Shown: positions 26,347 through 35,190, numbered from the stretch's first letter. The stretch: DNA of 64,000 nt from Bradyrhizobium yuanmingense (GCF_900094575.1 NZ_FMAE01000001.1:992001-1056000); one strand, 5' to 3'. Translations and numbers: made by a program. Notes: a model not told the origin generated them from the sequence alone.

Positions 26347-26483
26347 GCGTGCCGCAAACGCGGGTTCAAGGCCCAATCTGTCGTAGCGGCGAGGTTAGCG
26401 AGCGAAGCTTGTGCGGGGCTTGTGGCCCTGTGTTCCGGCCGCAACAGTCGGCCGGACTTGGGCGCGTGGCCATGCCCAAACGA

Positions 26484-26513
26484 AAGGGCCGCGCTTCGCG
26501 AGAAGCGCGGCCC
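26484..26513 (-). terminator. Strong hairpin terminator after the first-transcribed flagellin gene
   Basis: AGGGCCGCGCTTC and GAAGCGCGGCCCT form a perfect 13-bp stem with a 4-base loop, starting about 20 bases after the flagellin stop. On the minus strand it runs into TTTCGTTT. It separates the two flagellin genes. Confidence 0.85.
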
Positions 26514-26532
26514 TCCCCAGATGACTTCCGCC

Positions 26533-27441
26533 TTAGCGGAACAGCGACAGGATGCTCTGGCTGCTGTTGTTGGCGATCGAGAGCGCCTGCACGCCGAGCT
26601 GCTGCTGGACCTGAAGGGCGGCCAGGCGGGTGGATTCCGCGTTCATGTCGGCGTCGACGAGCTGACCGACACCGCGGTCAACCGAGTCCATCAGCGACTT
26701 CACGAAGTTCGTGTTGGTCGAGATACGGTTCTTGACGGCACCGAGATTGGCGGCGGCCGAGGCCACCGAGTTGATCGCAGTCGTGACCTGCGCGATGTAG
26801 GCATCGAGCGTGGTCTGGTCGGCGGCCGAGTCGGTCAGCGCGGCGATGTTGATCGTGTCGACCGACGCACTGCCGGCCACGGTGTCCAGAATGCCGGTCT
26901 GCGTGGTCGAGTAGAGCGTGTAGTTGGCCGTCGTCACCGTGATCGAGCCGATGGTGGGCGTGCCGCCGACGCGCGAGTAGGATGACACGAGGCTGAAGCT
27001 CGTCGGGGTGGTACCCGTCGTGGTGCTCAGCCAGTTGATGCCGTTGAAGGTCGCCGAGTTGGCCTTCAGCTTCATGTCTTGCTGGATCTGGGTGATGTCC
27101 GCCTGGATCTTGGTGCGATCGATACCTGCGGTCTTGGACTGGACCAGCAGCGCCTGGAGCTTGGTCAGACCCGAGTCCTTGTCGCCGATCACCGAGGTCA
27201 GAGCGGTATATTCGGTGTCGACGGTCGCGGCCGACAGGCCGAGCGAGTCGGACACCGCCGAGAGCGCAGCGTTGTCGGAGCGCATCGACGTTGCGATCGA
27301 CCAATAGGCGGCGTTGTCCGACGCGGTGGACACGCGCTGGCCGGTCGAGATCCGGTTCTGCGTGGTGGAGAGTTGCGAACCCACAGACCGCAGGGTCTGG
27401 AGTGCGGTCATGGCAGTCGAGTTCGTAAGCAGGCTTGACAT
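26533..27441 (-). CDS. lafA: Lateral flagellin, LafA type (paralog)
   Basis: A 302-residue flagellin, first of the tandem pair in transcription order. The N terminus SSLLTNSTAMTALQTLRSVG and the C-terminal QVQQQLGVQALSIANNSSQS are the polymerising helices. Nearly all of the central sequence is shared with the copy at 25350. Tandem, near-identical flagellins are known for the Bradyrhizobium lateral flagellum. It has its own leader (27442-27531) and its own terminator (26484-26513), so it can be expressed alone. No FliD cap gene or FliS chaperone gene was found nearby, as is usual in rhizobia. Confidence 0.96.
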   Translation of the reverse strand: MSSLLTNSTAMTALQTLRSVGSQLSTTQNRISTGQRVSTASDNAAYWSIATSMRSDNAALSAVSDSLGLSAATVDTEYTALTSVIGDKDSGLTKLQALLVQSKTAGIDRTKIQADITQIQQDMKLKANSATFNGINWLSTTTGTTPTSFSLVSSYSRVGGTPTIGSITVTTANYTLYSTTQTGILDTVAGSASVDTINIAALTDSAADQTTLDAYIAQVTTAINSVASAAANLGAVKNRISTNTNFVKSLMDSVDRGVGQLVDADMNAESTRLAALQVQQQLGVQALSIANNSSQSILSLFR

Positions 27442-27531
27442 TGCGAATGTCCCTTTATGTACGCGTTTACATTTTCACGAGGGGACATACCGGGCTTTCA
27501 CCGGTACGGAAGGGCGGCATCATGCCTTTGG
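27442..27531 (-). promoter_or_regulatory. Structured flagellin leader with masked ribosome site (copy 2)
   Basis: Same design as the leader at 26265. GGGACAT (27453-27447) holds the ribosome site before the ATG at 27441, and ATGTCCC (27488-27482) is its exact complement. The loop here is 28 bases and its sequence is unrelated to the 21-base loop of copy 1, while the flanking 51-base block stays almost identical. ACCGG (27489-27493 on the plus strand) and CCGGT (27501-27505) form the adjacent hairpin. Conservation of the stem across a diverged loop favours a real structure. Confidence 0.6.
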
Positions 27532-27629
27532 ACCGATCTGTGTGGGTCCAACCCGCCGTGCCGCATTGCTAGCACGCCGAATCTTGCTTCCGGATTAAGA
27601 CGAGCTTGAATTCCGCAGTAGAATCATAT

Positions 27630-27683
27630 GGTTAAAATAACGCGCCGCTAACCAAATCCAGCACCTTTCGCTTAACCATAACC
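27630..27683. promoter_or_regulatory. Cluster of GGTTA motifs upstream of the flagellin leader
   Basis: On the minus strand GGTTAT and GGTTAA are directly adjacent (27683-27672), and GGTTAG lies at 27653-27648. A GGTTA in the opposite orientation is at 27630-27634. Repeated half-sites are what OmpR-type activators such as LafR/FtcR bind, so this is a candidate activator site for the flagellin promoter. The region between the fliP stop and the leader is otherwise empty and relatively A+T-rich. Confidence 0.35.
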
Positions 27684-27696
27684 GGCCGGCCAGTGC

Positions 27697-28437
27697 TCAC
27701 GAGAACGAGCGGACCAGCCCGGAGGCCAGCAGATTCCAGCCGTCGATCAGCACGAAGAACAGCATCTTGAACGGCAGCGCGAGGATCGTCGGCGGCATCA
27801 TCATCATGCCCATCGACATGGTCAGCGTCGCCACGATCATGTCGATCACCAGGAACGGCAGGATGATGAGGAATCCGATCTCGAACGAGCGCCGGAGCTC
27901 GGAAATCATGAAGGCCGGAATGATGACGCGCAGATCGACCCGCTTGTCGTCGAACTTCCTGCGGAAGCTTTCGGCGGCGAGCGCTTCGAAGGTCTGGAGA
28001 TCCTTGTCGCGGACATGGGCCAGCATGAACTCGCGGAACGGGTCCGTGATCTTCAGATAGGCTTCCTCTTCCGATATCTCGTTCTTCATCAGCGGCTGGA
28101 CGCCGCTCTCCCAGGCCCGGTCGAAGGTCGGCGCCATGACATAGAAGGTCATGAACAGCGCGAGGCTGATCAGCACCAGGTTGGCGGGCGTGGTCTGGAG
28201 GCCGAGACCGGCGCGCAGGAACGACAACGCCACCGCAAATCGCGTGAAGCTCGTCACCATGATGAGCAGCCCCGGCGCCACCGACAGCACCGTGATCAGC
28301 GCCATCAGCTGGATGATCCGGCCGCTGGTCGAGCCGTTTCCGGGCGGCAGCAGGGAATTCAGGTCCGGAATTTGGGCCAGCGCCGCTTCGGGCAGCACGA
28401 CCAGAACCAGCGCGAGCAGCAGGACTTTCACCCTCAC
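27697..28437 (-). CDS. fliP: Flagellar export gate protein FliP
   Basis: A 246-residue FliP of the export gate, last gene of the motA operon. It starts with a cleavable signal peptide (VLLLALVLVVLPEAALAQIP). Hallmarks are the VLSVAPGLLIMVTSFTRFAV segment, the ISLALFMTFYVMAPTF segment and the LPFLVIDMIVATLTMSMGMM segment with its Met-rich end. I read the start as GTG at 28437, overlapping the fliL stop as GTGA; a second GTG two codons on is an alternative. FliO, often encoded beside FliP, is not visible. Confidence 0.95.
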   Translation of the reverse strand: MRVKVLLLALVLVVLPEAALAQIPDLNSLLPPGNGSTSGRIIQLMALITVLSVAPGLLIMVTSFTRFAVALSFLRAGLGLQTTPANLVLISLALFMTFYVMAPTFDRAWESGVQPLMKNEISEEEAYLKITDPFREFMLAHVRDKDLQTFEALAAESFRRKFDDKRVDLRVIIPAFMISELRRSFEIGFLIILPFLVIDMIVATLTMSMGMMMMPPTILALPFKMLFFVLIDGWNLLASGLVRSFS

Positions 28438-28892
28438 TGGATCACCAGCGTCTCGATGATCAATTCGCGGACCTTGCCTGACGAGCGGATATTGGCGCGC
28501 TCGGTCAGGTCGTCGCGCAGATGCTGGAGCCCGCGCGATCCCTCGAACTGCGCGACCGTCGCCGACCGCAGATAGGTCACGATGTCCTCGCTGATGTGGG
28601 CGGCCAGAATGCCGGCATCCTCGTCGCTCATGCTGTCGGTCACCATCGAGGCTTCTATGCGCGCCCAATTATTCGCCGGCGCGGCGAGATTGGTCACGAT
28701 CGGGGACAATTTCCGGAGCCGCGCACTGCCGGTGTAGCTCGACGCGATCGGCGGCGAAGTGGCGTTCTTCTTGGCGTCGGCAACGCGTTCGGCGGTCGCG
28801 ATCAGATGCAAACCGGCAATCGCGCCCGCGCCGATCGCGATCAGGGTCAGCACGACGATGGCGGCGATCAGGCGCATGGCGTCGCCCGCCAT
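28434..28892 (-). CDS. fliL: Basal-body-associated protein FliL
   Basis: A 152-residue FliL-like protein. One N-terminal membrane segment (RLIAAIVVLTLIAIGAGAIA) anchors a periplasmic domain that in the family encircles or stabilises the stator near the rotor. The C-terminal part, HLRDDLTERANIRSSGKVRE followed by LIIETLVIQ, is the conserved FliL ending. Position between flgH and fliP fits rhizobial clusters. The ATG at 28877 is an alternative start. Its stop is coupled to fliP. Confidence 0.87.
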   Translation of the reverse strand: MAGDAMRLIAAIVVLTLIAIGAGAIAGLHLIATAERVADAKKNATSPPIASSYTGSARLRKLSPIVTNLAAPANNWARIEASMVTDSMSDEDAGILAAHISEDIVTYLRSATVAQFEGSRGLQHLRDDLTERANIRSSGKVRELIIETLVIQ

Positions 28893-28919
28893 CGCGGCGC
28901 GATCCGGCCGGCTCGGGCC

Positions 28920-29627
28920 TCAGAATGGTGCCACGGCGTCATAGATCCGGTGTCCCCATCCAGGCTGCTGCACGTCCGACAGATTTCCGCGCCCGCCGTA
29001 GGACACGCGCGCCTCGGCGATCTTGTCGTAGGAGATGGTGTTGGCCCGCGAGATGTCACGCGGACGCACGATGCCGCCGACCTTGAGCACGCGCATCTCC
29101 GTGTTGACGCGAAATTCCTGCGAGCCGCTGATCATCATGTTGCCGTTGGGCAGCACGTCGGTGACGATGGCCGCTATCGAGAGCCTGATGTCCTCGGTGC
29201 GGTCGATCTGGCCGTTGCCCTTGATCTGGGTATTGGTGCTGAGATTGGCGTTGGCCGAACCCGTGTCGTTCCATCCGGCGATGTCCATCAGCCAGTCGAG
29301 ACCGAACTTGACCTGCGAATCGCGCGAGCGGCCGGTCTTGTTGTCGAGCTTGGCCTTGTCCTGCATCGAGATGATCACCGTCACGACGTCGCCGGTGCGG
29401 CGGGCGCGCGGATCGCGGTAGAGATCGGTGCCGTCGTCCCAGGTCGAGCGATAGCTGACGGGCGTGCGCATGCGCGGCGTCACCGGGATCGGATCGGCCT
29501 GCATCCGCAGGCCGCTGCCGACGGGCGACATCTGCGGACCGGTCAGGACTTCGGCCGGATCATGGAAGCAACCGGCAAGAAGTACGGACGCCGCGAGCAG
29601 CGAGAGGATGAGGATCGGCTTGGTCAT
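28920..29627 (-). CDS. flgH: L-ring lipoprotein FlgH
   Basis: A 235-residue outer-membrane lipoprotein that forms the L ring. The lipobox LLAGC is at the end of the signal peptide (mature Cys20). Conserved sections are YRDPRARRTGDVVTVIISMQ, DKAKLDNKTGRSRDSQVKFG and NMMISGSQEFRVNTEMRVLK, followed by GIVRPRDIS. The C terminus YDAVAPF is a little longer than in enterobacteria. It begins directly after the motE stop codon. Confidence 0.95.
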   Translation of the reverse strand: MTKPILILSLLAASVLLAGCFHDPAEVLTGPQMSPVGSGLRMQADPIPVTPRMRTPVSYRSTWDDGTDLYRDPRARRTGDVVTVIISMQDKAKLDNKTGRSRDSQVKFGLDWLMDIAGWNDTGSANANLSTNTQIKGNGQIDRTEDIRLSIAAIVTDVLPNGNMMISGSQEFRVNTEMRVLKVGGIVRPRDISRANTISYDKIAEARVSYGGRGNLSDVQQPGWGHRIYDAVAPF

Positions 29628-30374
29628 CTATTTGCTCTTTCCGTCGTCCACGCGACGCATGCCGCCGAGCAGGTCTGCGAGGTGCGCCGCGCGTGCCGTG
29701 TCCATCTCGTTGAAGATCGCGCTCGAACTGCGCGGGCTGAGCTTGGCGAGCACAGCGGCGGCGGTCTCGTCAGCCATGCCGGCAATCTGCGTCGCCGCAG
29801 CTTCGGGCTTCATGCGCGAATAGATCTCGACGACGCTCGCTTCGGCTTTCTTCAGGAAGTCGTCGCGCAGCGCCATCCACTTCTCGTATTCGGCGCGCTT
29901 GGCCTCGACCTCGGCGATGCGCTCGCGCAGCAGGCTCTCGGCCTTCTCGAGCTCCTTGAGCTGCCAGGCCAGCCTGGCATCGACGGCGGGATCGGCGACG
30001 TTGCTGCAGAACAGCGCGATTTCGTTGTCCGGGGGCGGCGCAGCCTGCGGCGGTGCAGGCTTCGGCGGCGCCGTGACGCTGCCAGGCTTGGCCGGACGGG
30101 CAGGCGCCGGTGTCTCCGGCACCGCACCGGTGACCGCGGGGCCCGAATCTTCGGCCGCCCATGCCGTGGCCCGGACCGACGCATTGTCGACAGGTGTCGC
30201 GGTGGCCGACGGCTGCGGCTTCTGCGGTCCGCCAGCGCGGGCGCGGGCGAAGGAGAGCAGGTTGAGCGGTTTCGACGGCTTGGCCTCGTCCAAGGCGAGC
30301 GCGGGCGAGGCGCTCGCGAGCATTGCTGCCGCGGCCAGCAGGAGGAGTTTGCCTTTGTGATCCAGCTTCAGCAT
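29628..30374 (-). CDS. motE: Periplasmic MotC chaperone MotE
   Basis: A 248-residue exported protein with a signal peptide (KGKLLLLAAAAMLASASPALA), a Pro/Ala-rich linker, and a C-terminal domain of the MgtE-N-like type. That domain shows EIYSRMKPEAAATQIAGMAD followed by AAVLAKLSPRSSSAIFNEMD, preceded by a coiled coil (ELEKAESLLRERIAEVEAKR). Sinorhizobium MotE is a periplasmic chaperone specific for MotC, and its gene likewise lies between flgI and flgH. I chose the ATG at 30374 since it puts the signal peptide first; 30410 is also in frame. Confidence 0.82.
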   Translation of the reverse strand: MLKLDHKGKLLLLAAAAMLASASPALALDEAKPSKPLNLLSFARARAGGPQKPQPSATATPVDNASVRATAWAAEDSGPAVTGAVPETPAPARPAKPGSVTAPPKPAPPQAAPPPDNEIALFCSNVADPAVDARLAWQLKELEKAESLLRERIAEVEAKRAEYEKWMALRDDFLKKAEASVVEIYSRMKPEAAATQIAGMADETAAAVLAKLSPRSSSAIFNEMDTARAAHLADLLGGMRRVDDGKSK

Positions 30375-30441
30375 CGGGCCGCGTGCGATTCTCGCTTCAG
30401 ACCTGAGCATTGAGCGACCAAGCTTGCACGACGCTTGCGCA

Positions 30442-31572
30442 TCATTGCACGATGACGTCGGCCTGGAGCGCGCCTGCCGTCTTGATCGCCTGCAGGATCG
30501 CGATGATCCCCGATGGCTTCAGGCCAATCTGGTTCAGCCCGCGCACCAAGCGCTGGAGATCGACCCCGCTCAGGATCGCCACCTGCGATCCGGCCTCGTT
30601 GGCTTCGACCACGGTCTGCGGGACGACCACCGTCTGTCCCCGCGAGAACGGCGCCGGCTGCGACACAACCGGCATCTCCGTGACGCGAACCGTCAGATTG
30701 CCGTGGGTCACGGCGACGGTGGATATCCGCACGTCGCGCCCGATCACGACCGTGCCGGTGCGCTCGTTGATCACGACCCGCGCCGGCGTATCCGGCTCGA
30801 CCACCAATTCGCCAATCTCGGCGAGGAAGCGAACAGGGCCGACATGACGCGGCTTCGACAGCACGATGGTGCGGTAGTCGCGCTCGAAGGCGATCTGCGC
30901 GCGGTAGCGACCGCCGGCGTAGCGGTTGACAGCGTCGAGGATGCGCGTTGCGGTGACGAAGTCCGGGTTCTTCAGCTGTAGCACCAGGAACTCCATCTCG
31001 TGGAGACTTCCCTGCACCTCGCGTTCGACCAGCGCACCGTTCGGGATGCGCCCGGCCGTCGGCGTGCCCTGGCTGACGTTCTGCGCCTGGCCTCCGACGC
31101 TGTAGCCGGCAACCGTGATCGCGCCCTGTGCCACCGCATAGACGGCGCCGTCCGCCGCGCGCAGCGACGTCATCACCAATGTGCCGCCGAGCAGCGACGT
31201 CGCATCGCCGAGCGAGGACACGGTGACGTCCATGCGCTCGCCGGGCCCGATCGAAGGCGGCAGGTCCGCCGTCACCATCACCGCTGCGACGTTGCGCGTG
31301 CGCAGCGTGGTCGGACGCGGGGGATTGTTGGTGCTCGTGGTCTCGTTCCTGACGTTGATGCCCATGTTCTCGAGCATCGACTGCAGGGACTGTTCGGTGA
31401 ACGGCGCGTTGCGCAGCGTGTCGCCGGTACCGTTGAGGCCGATGACGAGGCCGTAGCCGACGATCTGGTTCTCGCGCAAACCCTTGATGTCCGCGATGTC
31501 CTTGATGCGGACGGCGGCCTGGGCGCCGGCGGCCGACACCAGCAGCATGAGCGCAAGCAGGAGCCTGGTCAT
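30442..31572 (-). CDS. flgI: P-ring protein FlgI
   Basis: A 376-residue periplasmic P-ring subunit. A Sec signal peptide (RLLLALMLLVSAAGAQA) is followed by the family start VRIKDIADIKGLRENQIVGY and GLVIGLNGTGDTLRN. Later hallmarks are NVAAVMVTADLPPSIGPGER and NERTGTVVIGRDVRIS, with the C-terminal VRGLNQIGLKPSGIIAILQA. Length is normal. The ATG overlaps the flgA stop by four bases (ATGA), fitting FlgA's role as P-ring chaperone. Confidence 0.96.
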   Translation of the reverse strand: MTRLLLALMLLVSAAGAQAAVRIKDIADIKGLRENQIVGYGLVIGLNGTGDTLRNAPFTEQSLQSMLENMGINVRNETTSTNNPPRPTTLRTRNVAAVMVTADLPPSIGPGERMDVTVSSLGDATSLLGGTLVMTSLRAADGAVYAVAQGAITVAGYSVGGQAQNVSQGTPTAGRIPNGALVEREVQGSLHEMEFLVLQLKNPDFVTATRILDAVNRYAGGRYRAQIAFERDYRTIVLSKPRHVGPVRFLAEIGELVVEPDTPARVVINERTGTVVIGRDVRISTVAVTHGNLTVRVTEMPVVSQPAPFSRGQTVVVPQTVVEANEAGSQVAILSGVDLQRLVRGLNQIGLKPSGIIAILQAIKTAGALQADVIVQ

Positions 31573-32045
31573 GACCCGTCCATGACCTTGACGCTGCCGT
31601 CCGGCTGGACGACGCCCCTGATGATCACGCCGGTGTCCGTATTGCGCACGGGGATCAGCGCGCCGGCCGCACCCGACTGCATGGCCGAGCCGTAAGTGAC
31701 GATGGAGAGGCCGCTGTCCTCGACCACGACCTTGACCATGGCGCCGCGCGCGACGGTCCAGGGGTCCTCCACCGCGTTCGTCGGAATGGGCTGGCCCGGT
31801 AACAGCGCGCGCCGCGCCATGCGGCCGACCAGGATCTGACGCGCCTCGATGAACATGGCGACGCCGAGCAGGCTCGGCGCGAAGGCGCGCTCGGTGATCA
31901 TCTCCTCGCGGATCAGCTCGCCGGCGCGGATCGAGACGGCCGGCACGGGAAGCCGCTTCTCCTCGGCCGCGGCGACCCGCGCCGTTACGAGAACCAGCAG
32001 CACGGCGGCCAACCCGCGCACGATCAGGCCCACCCTGTTCAACAT
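31569..32045 (-). CDS. flgA: P-ring assembly chaperone FlgA
   Basis: A 158-residue periplasmic protein with a signal peptide (VRGLAAVLLVLVTARVAAAE) and an SAF-type domain (AVSIRAGELIREEMI, then LVGRMARRALLPGQPIPTNA). The C-terminal section VVVEDSGLSIVTYGSAMQSG is the conserved FlgA part. It helps FlgI polymerise around the rod. The frame is open upstream to 32120 but that stretch overlaps the flgG end and looks non-coding, so I start at 32045. Confidence 0.92.
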   Translation of the reverse strand: MLNRVGLIVRGLAAVLLVLVTARVAAAEEKRLPVPAVSIRAGELIREEMITERAFAPSLLGVAMFIEARQILVGRMARRALLPGQPIPTNAVEDPWTVARGAMVKVVVEDSGLSIVTYGSAMQSGAAGALIPVRNTDTGVIIRGVVQPDGSVKVMDGS

Positions 32046-32058
32046 CGAGACACCGGAA

Positions 32059-32847
32059 CTAGCGCATGCCCTTCGAGACCGTCTGGGCCATTTCATCCGA
32101 GGCCTGGATGACCTTGGCATTCATTTCGTAGGCACGCTGTGCCGAGATCAACTCGGTGATTTCCTTGACCGGGTCGACGTTCGAGGCCTCGAGCCATTTC
32201 TGGTTGATCTTGCCATAGCCGGCATCGCCCGGCAGACCGACGACCGGCGTGCCGGACGCCGTGGTCTCCTTGTAGAGATTGCTGCCCAGCGGCTCGAGAC
32301 CCGCTTCGTTGGCGAAGTTGGCGAGGTTGAGCTGGCCGATCTGCCGCGGATTCACTTCCGTGTCGAGCTTGGCAAACACCTGGCCGGTCTGGTTGACGGT
32401 GACCTCGACCGTCCCCTGCGGGATGGTGATCGCGGGATCCAGCAGGTAACCGTCGATCGTGACCAGCTGAGCGTTGGCGTTGACGTTGAACGAGCCCGCA
32501 CGGGTGTATTGCACCTCGTTGTTGGGGCCGAGCACCTGAAACCAGCCACGTCCATTGATCGCGAGATCATAGGGATTGCCGGTCTGCGTCAGCGCGCCCT
32601 GGATGTGCAGCTTGCGGATCGCCGCGGACTTGACGCCGAGGCCGAGATTGGCACCTTCCGGAATCGGCGACGAGCCGTTGGTGTTCGCGACCCCCTGCAT
32701 GCGGTCCATCTGGTAGAACAGATCGGTGAACTCCGCGCGCGCCCGTTTGTAGGAGGTCGAGTTGATGTTGGCGATGTTGTTCGCGATGACTTCGATGTTG
32801 GTCTGCTGGGCGTTCATGCCCGTGGCCGCGATGGCGAGCGATTTCAC
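32059..32847 (-). CDS. flgG: Distal rod protein FlgG
   Basis: A 262-residue distal-rod subunit. The N terminus [20 protein letters not shown] continues [18 protein letters not shown], and the C terminus has [20 protein letters not shown] followed by [11 protein letters not shown], both classic FlgG. I choose the GTG at 32847, which has AGGAG eight bases upstream and gives the usual first residues; the GTG at 32856 overlaps that ribosome site. Length is as in enterobacteria. Confidence 0.96.
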   Translation of the reverse strand: MKSLAIAATGMNAQQTNIEVIANNIANINSTSYKRARAEFTDLFYQMDRMQGVANTNGSSPIPEGANLGLGVKSAAIRKLHIQGALTQTGNPYDLAINGRGWFQVLGPNNEVQYTRAGSFNVNANAQLVTIDGYLLDPAITIPQGTVEVTVNQTGQVFAKLDTEVNPRQIGQLNLANFANEAGLEPLGSNLYKETTASGTPVVGLPGDAGYGKINQKWLEASNVDPVKEITELISAQRAYEMNAKVIQASDEMAQTVSKGMR

Positions 32848-32865
32848 TGGTCCCACTCCTTCAGA

Positions 32866-33195
32866 TCAAATCGACATCCGAACGACTTCCTGGTAGGCCT
32901 GGACGACCTTGTCGCGAACCGCGACCGCCGTCTGCAGGGCCTGCTCGGCCGACATCAGCGCTTCCACGACGCGGCGCGTCGATTCCTTGCCCTGCATTGC
33001 AGAGATCGATGCCGCCTCGCCCGCCTTCAGCGTCCCGATCGCATCCGACGTCACCTGCTTCATCACCGATTCGAAGCCGACGTCGTCACTGGTCTGGATC
33101 GCGGTGGTCGCCGCCGGCGAGACGGCCTGCGTCTCGGTCGCACGGCTCGCGGCTTGCCCTGCGGAAATCGCGGTGGATGAAATCGCCTCAAGCAT
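32866..33195 (-). CDS. fliE: MS ring-rod junction protein FliE
   Basis: A 109-residue FliE that joins the MS ring to the proximal rod. The C-terminal half holds the family signature SAEQALQTAVAVRDKVVQAY followed by QEVVRM. The N-terminal part is Ala/Ser/Thr-rich. GAGGAG precedes the ATG. Order flgB-flgC-fliE matches most alphaproteobacteria. Confidence 0.94.
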   Translation of the reverse strand: MLEAISSTAISAGQAASRATETQAVSPAATTAIQTSDDVGFESVMKQVTSDAIGTLKAGEAASISAMQGKESTRRVVEALMSAEQALQTAVAVRDKVVQAYQEVVRMSI

Positions 33196-33197
33196 GG

Positions 33198-33614
33198 TCA
33201 GCTCCTCAAGAGATCGATGGTCATGCCGAGCATGGACCTCACCTGCTTCACGACCTGGAGATTGGCCTCATAGGAGCGGTTGACCTCCCGCATGTCGGCC
33301 ATCTCGATCATCATGTTCACGTTCGGCAGCTTGACGTAGCCGGCCTTGTCGGCGGCGGGATGCCCCGGATCGTACTCCACCCGGTAAGGCGTGGTGTCGA
33401 CCCCGATCTCCTTGACCTTCGCGAGCTGTGCGCCCGAGGCGCGATCCATCGCCGCATCGAAGGTGATGGTCTTGCGCTGATACGGATCGGCGCCGGCGGC
33501 GCGCCCCGTCGAGGTGGCGTTCGCGAGGTTTTCCGAGACGATGCGCATGCGCGTCGACTGCGCTTCGAGCCCGGAGCTTGCGACCGTCAGCGAGGCGCTC
33601 AATGAGTCCAGCAT
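33198..33614 (-). CDS. flgC: Proximal rod protein FlgC
   Basis: A 138-residue FlgC. The N-terminal [20 protein letters not shown] then ENLANATST is the axial motif, and the C-terminal [20 protein letters not shown] followed by [11 protein letters not shown] completes it. It is exported to build the proximal rod with FlgB and FlgF. GAGGTGA precedes the ATG at a good distance. The gene begins 11 bases after flgB ends. Confidence 0.95.
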   Translation of the reverse strand: MLDSLSASLTVASSGLEAQSTRMRIVSENLANATSTGRAAGADPYQRKTITFDAAMDRASGAQLAKVKEIGVDTTPYRVEYDPGHPAADKAGYVKLPNVNMMIEMADMREVNRSYEANLQVVKQVRSMLGMTIDLLRS

Positions 33615-33625
33615 GTCAATTCACC

Positions 33626-34027
33626 TCAGGCCTTTGCACTCGACAGCACCATGCGGTGAAACGACCGCACGATCGCCGCGTTCATCGAATAGTCGCGATT
33701 GACGTCGCTGCCCTTGATCATTTCCTGCTCGAGGCTGACGGAGTTGCCGGAGTGAACCACTTCCCAGCTGTCCTTCTTCGCGGTCGCCCGCGTGTCGGTC
33801 TCGGCTGCGGCCAATTGCATGTGCGAAGGCGACGTCGTCGCAAGCCTCACCGGCATGCCATCGAGCACCTTGTTGAACGGCTCGACGTCGCGCGCCCGAA
33901 AGCCCGGCGTGTTGGCGTTGGCGACGTTGGTGGCGATGGTCGACTGACGCAGCTCGAGATAGCGCGCCTGCGACGATGCGAGTTCGAAGAGAAAAAGCGG
34001 TCCCACGACGGCCCCATTCTGATCCAT
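33626..34027 (-). CDS. flgB: Proximal rod protein FlgB
   Basis: A 133-residue FlgB. The stretch RYLELRQSTIATNVANANTP followed by GFRARDVEPFNKVLDG is the family N-terminal signature, and the C-terminal part VSLEQEMIKGSDVNRDYSMN is typical. It follows flhB by 64 bases on the same strand, so it can be part of the motA transcript, though an internal promoter in this gap is possible. Confidence 0.94.
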   Translation of the reverse strand: MDQNGAVVGPLFLFELASSQARYLELRQSTIATNVANANTPGFRARDVEPFNKVLDGMPVRLATTSPSHMQLAAAETDTRATAKKDSWEVVHSGNSVSLEQEMIKGSDVNRDYSMNAAIVRSFHRMVLSSAKA

Positions 34028-34091
34028 TCGGGACGAGCCTAGGGCGTTAAGCTTTCGTCAAGCTGTTGCGCGAAGCACCATCCTCGGAAAT

Positions 34092-35177
34092 CTATCGAAC
34101 GTTCTCGGGCCGCGGCGCCTGCTTGGATTGGAGGAAGTAGATGATCTCGGCAACGGGCCGGAAGAATTCCGCCGGAATCACCTGATCGACCTGGACTGCC
34201 TCGTAGAGCGCGCGCGCCAGCGCCTTGTTTTCGATGACGGGGATTCGGTTCTGCTCGGCAATCTCGCGGATCTTCAGCGCGATCACGTCCATGCCCTTGG
34301 CCACGACCAGCGGCGCGGCGTTTTCCTCGCGCTTGTAGCGCAGCGCGATCGCGAAGTGCGTCGGATTGGCAATCACCAGCGTCGCGCGCGAGGCCGAGGC
34401 GATCATGCGCTGGCGCGAACGGTCGCGCGCCAGCGAGCGCAGGCGCGCCTTGATCAGGGGATCGCCTTCCGCCTGCTTGTGCTCGTCCTTGATCTCCTGC
34501 TTGGTCATGCGCAGCTCGCGCCGCCAGTGGAAGCGCGCCCAGGCGAGATCGATCGCCACCAGCACGATGGTGGCGATGCAGATCGCCGAGACGATGCGCA
34601 TCGCGATGTTGAGGATCATCTCCGGCAGCGCGACCGGGTCGGTGTACATGGCCTCGAACGCCCTCGCTTCGGACGCGCGCAGCACGAAGGCGACCACGGC
34701 GGTCACCGCGGCGAGCTTGAACAACGACTTGGCGAACTCGATCAGGCCCTGCGTCCCGAACAACCGCTTCCAGCCGCTGACTGGAGAGATTCGCGACATG
34801 TCAGGCTTGATCCGCTCGAGCACCAGGCGCGGCGCGTTCTGCAGCAGCGAGGCCGCGAGCCCGAACACCACCAGGATGACCACCAAGGGTACCAGGAACC
34901 GCAGCGCCTGCAGGCCGACCACGGTGAGCAGGTTCTGCGCGTCCGCACCGGTCGAGAGCGGGAAGCCCTCGGGATCGTCGAGCAGGCTCTTCAGCGTCGG
35001 CGTCAATTGCTGCACGCCCTGGCCGATCAGGAATGCCTGGATCACCATCAGCGCGGCCATCGAGGCGAAAATGGAGGCCTCCCGAGAGACCGGAATCTTG
35101 CCCTGTTCGAGCGCATCGCGGACTTTCTTCTCGGTCGGCTCTTCTGTCTTGCTCTCCTGATCGGATGTTTCTGCCAT
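34092..35177 (-). CDS. flhB: Flagellar export switch protein FlhB
   Basis: A 361-residue FlhB, the substrate-specificity switch of the export apparatus. Four membrane segments occupy the N-terminal two-thirds. The cytoplasmic domain carries the autocleavage motif NPTH (in VIANPTHFAIALRY, near residue 272) preceded by a basic linker. N-terminal EEPTEKKVRDALEQGKIPVS is conserved. FlhB works with FliK to end hook growth. It begins 13 bases after fliG ends. Confidence 0.96.
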   Translation of the reverse strand: MAETSDQESKTEEPTEKKVRDALEQGKIPVSREASIFASMAALMVIQAFLIGQGVQQLTPTLKSLLDDPEGFPLSTGADAQNLLTVVGLQALRFLVPLVVILVVFGLAASLLQNAPRLVLERIKPDMSRISPVSGWKRLFGTQGLIEFAKSLFKLAAVTAVVAFVLRASEARAFEAMYTDPVALPEMILNIAMRIVSAICIATIVLVAIDLAWARFHWRRELRMTKQEIKDEHKQAEGDPLIKARLRSLARDRSRQRMIASASRATLVIANPTHFAIALRYKREENAAPLVVAKGMDVIALKIREIAEQNRIPVIENKALARALYEAVQVDQVIPAEFFRPVAEIIYFLQSKQAPRPENVR

Positions 35178-35190
35178 GCCCGTTCAGCGG

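Noticed and set aside
28521..30413. 630-codon open frame opposite fliL, flgH and motE
   Set aside because: Spans three established genes on the other strand and shows no domain.
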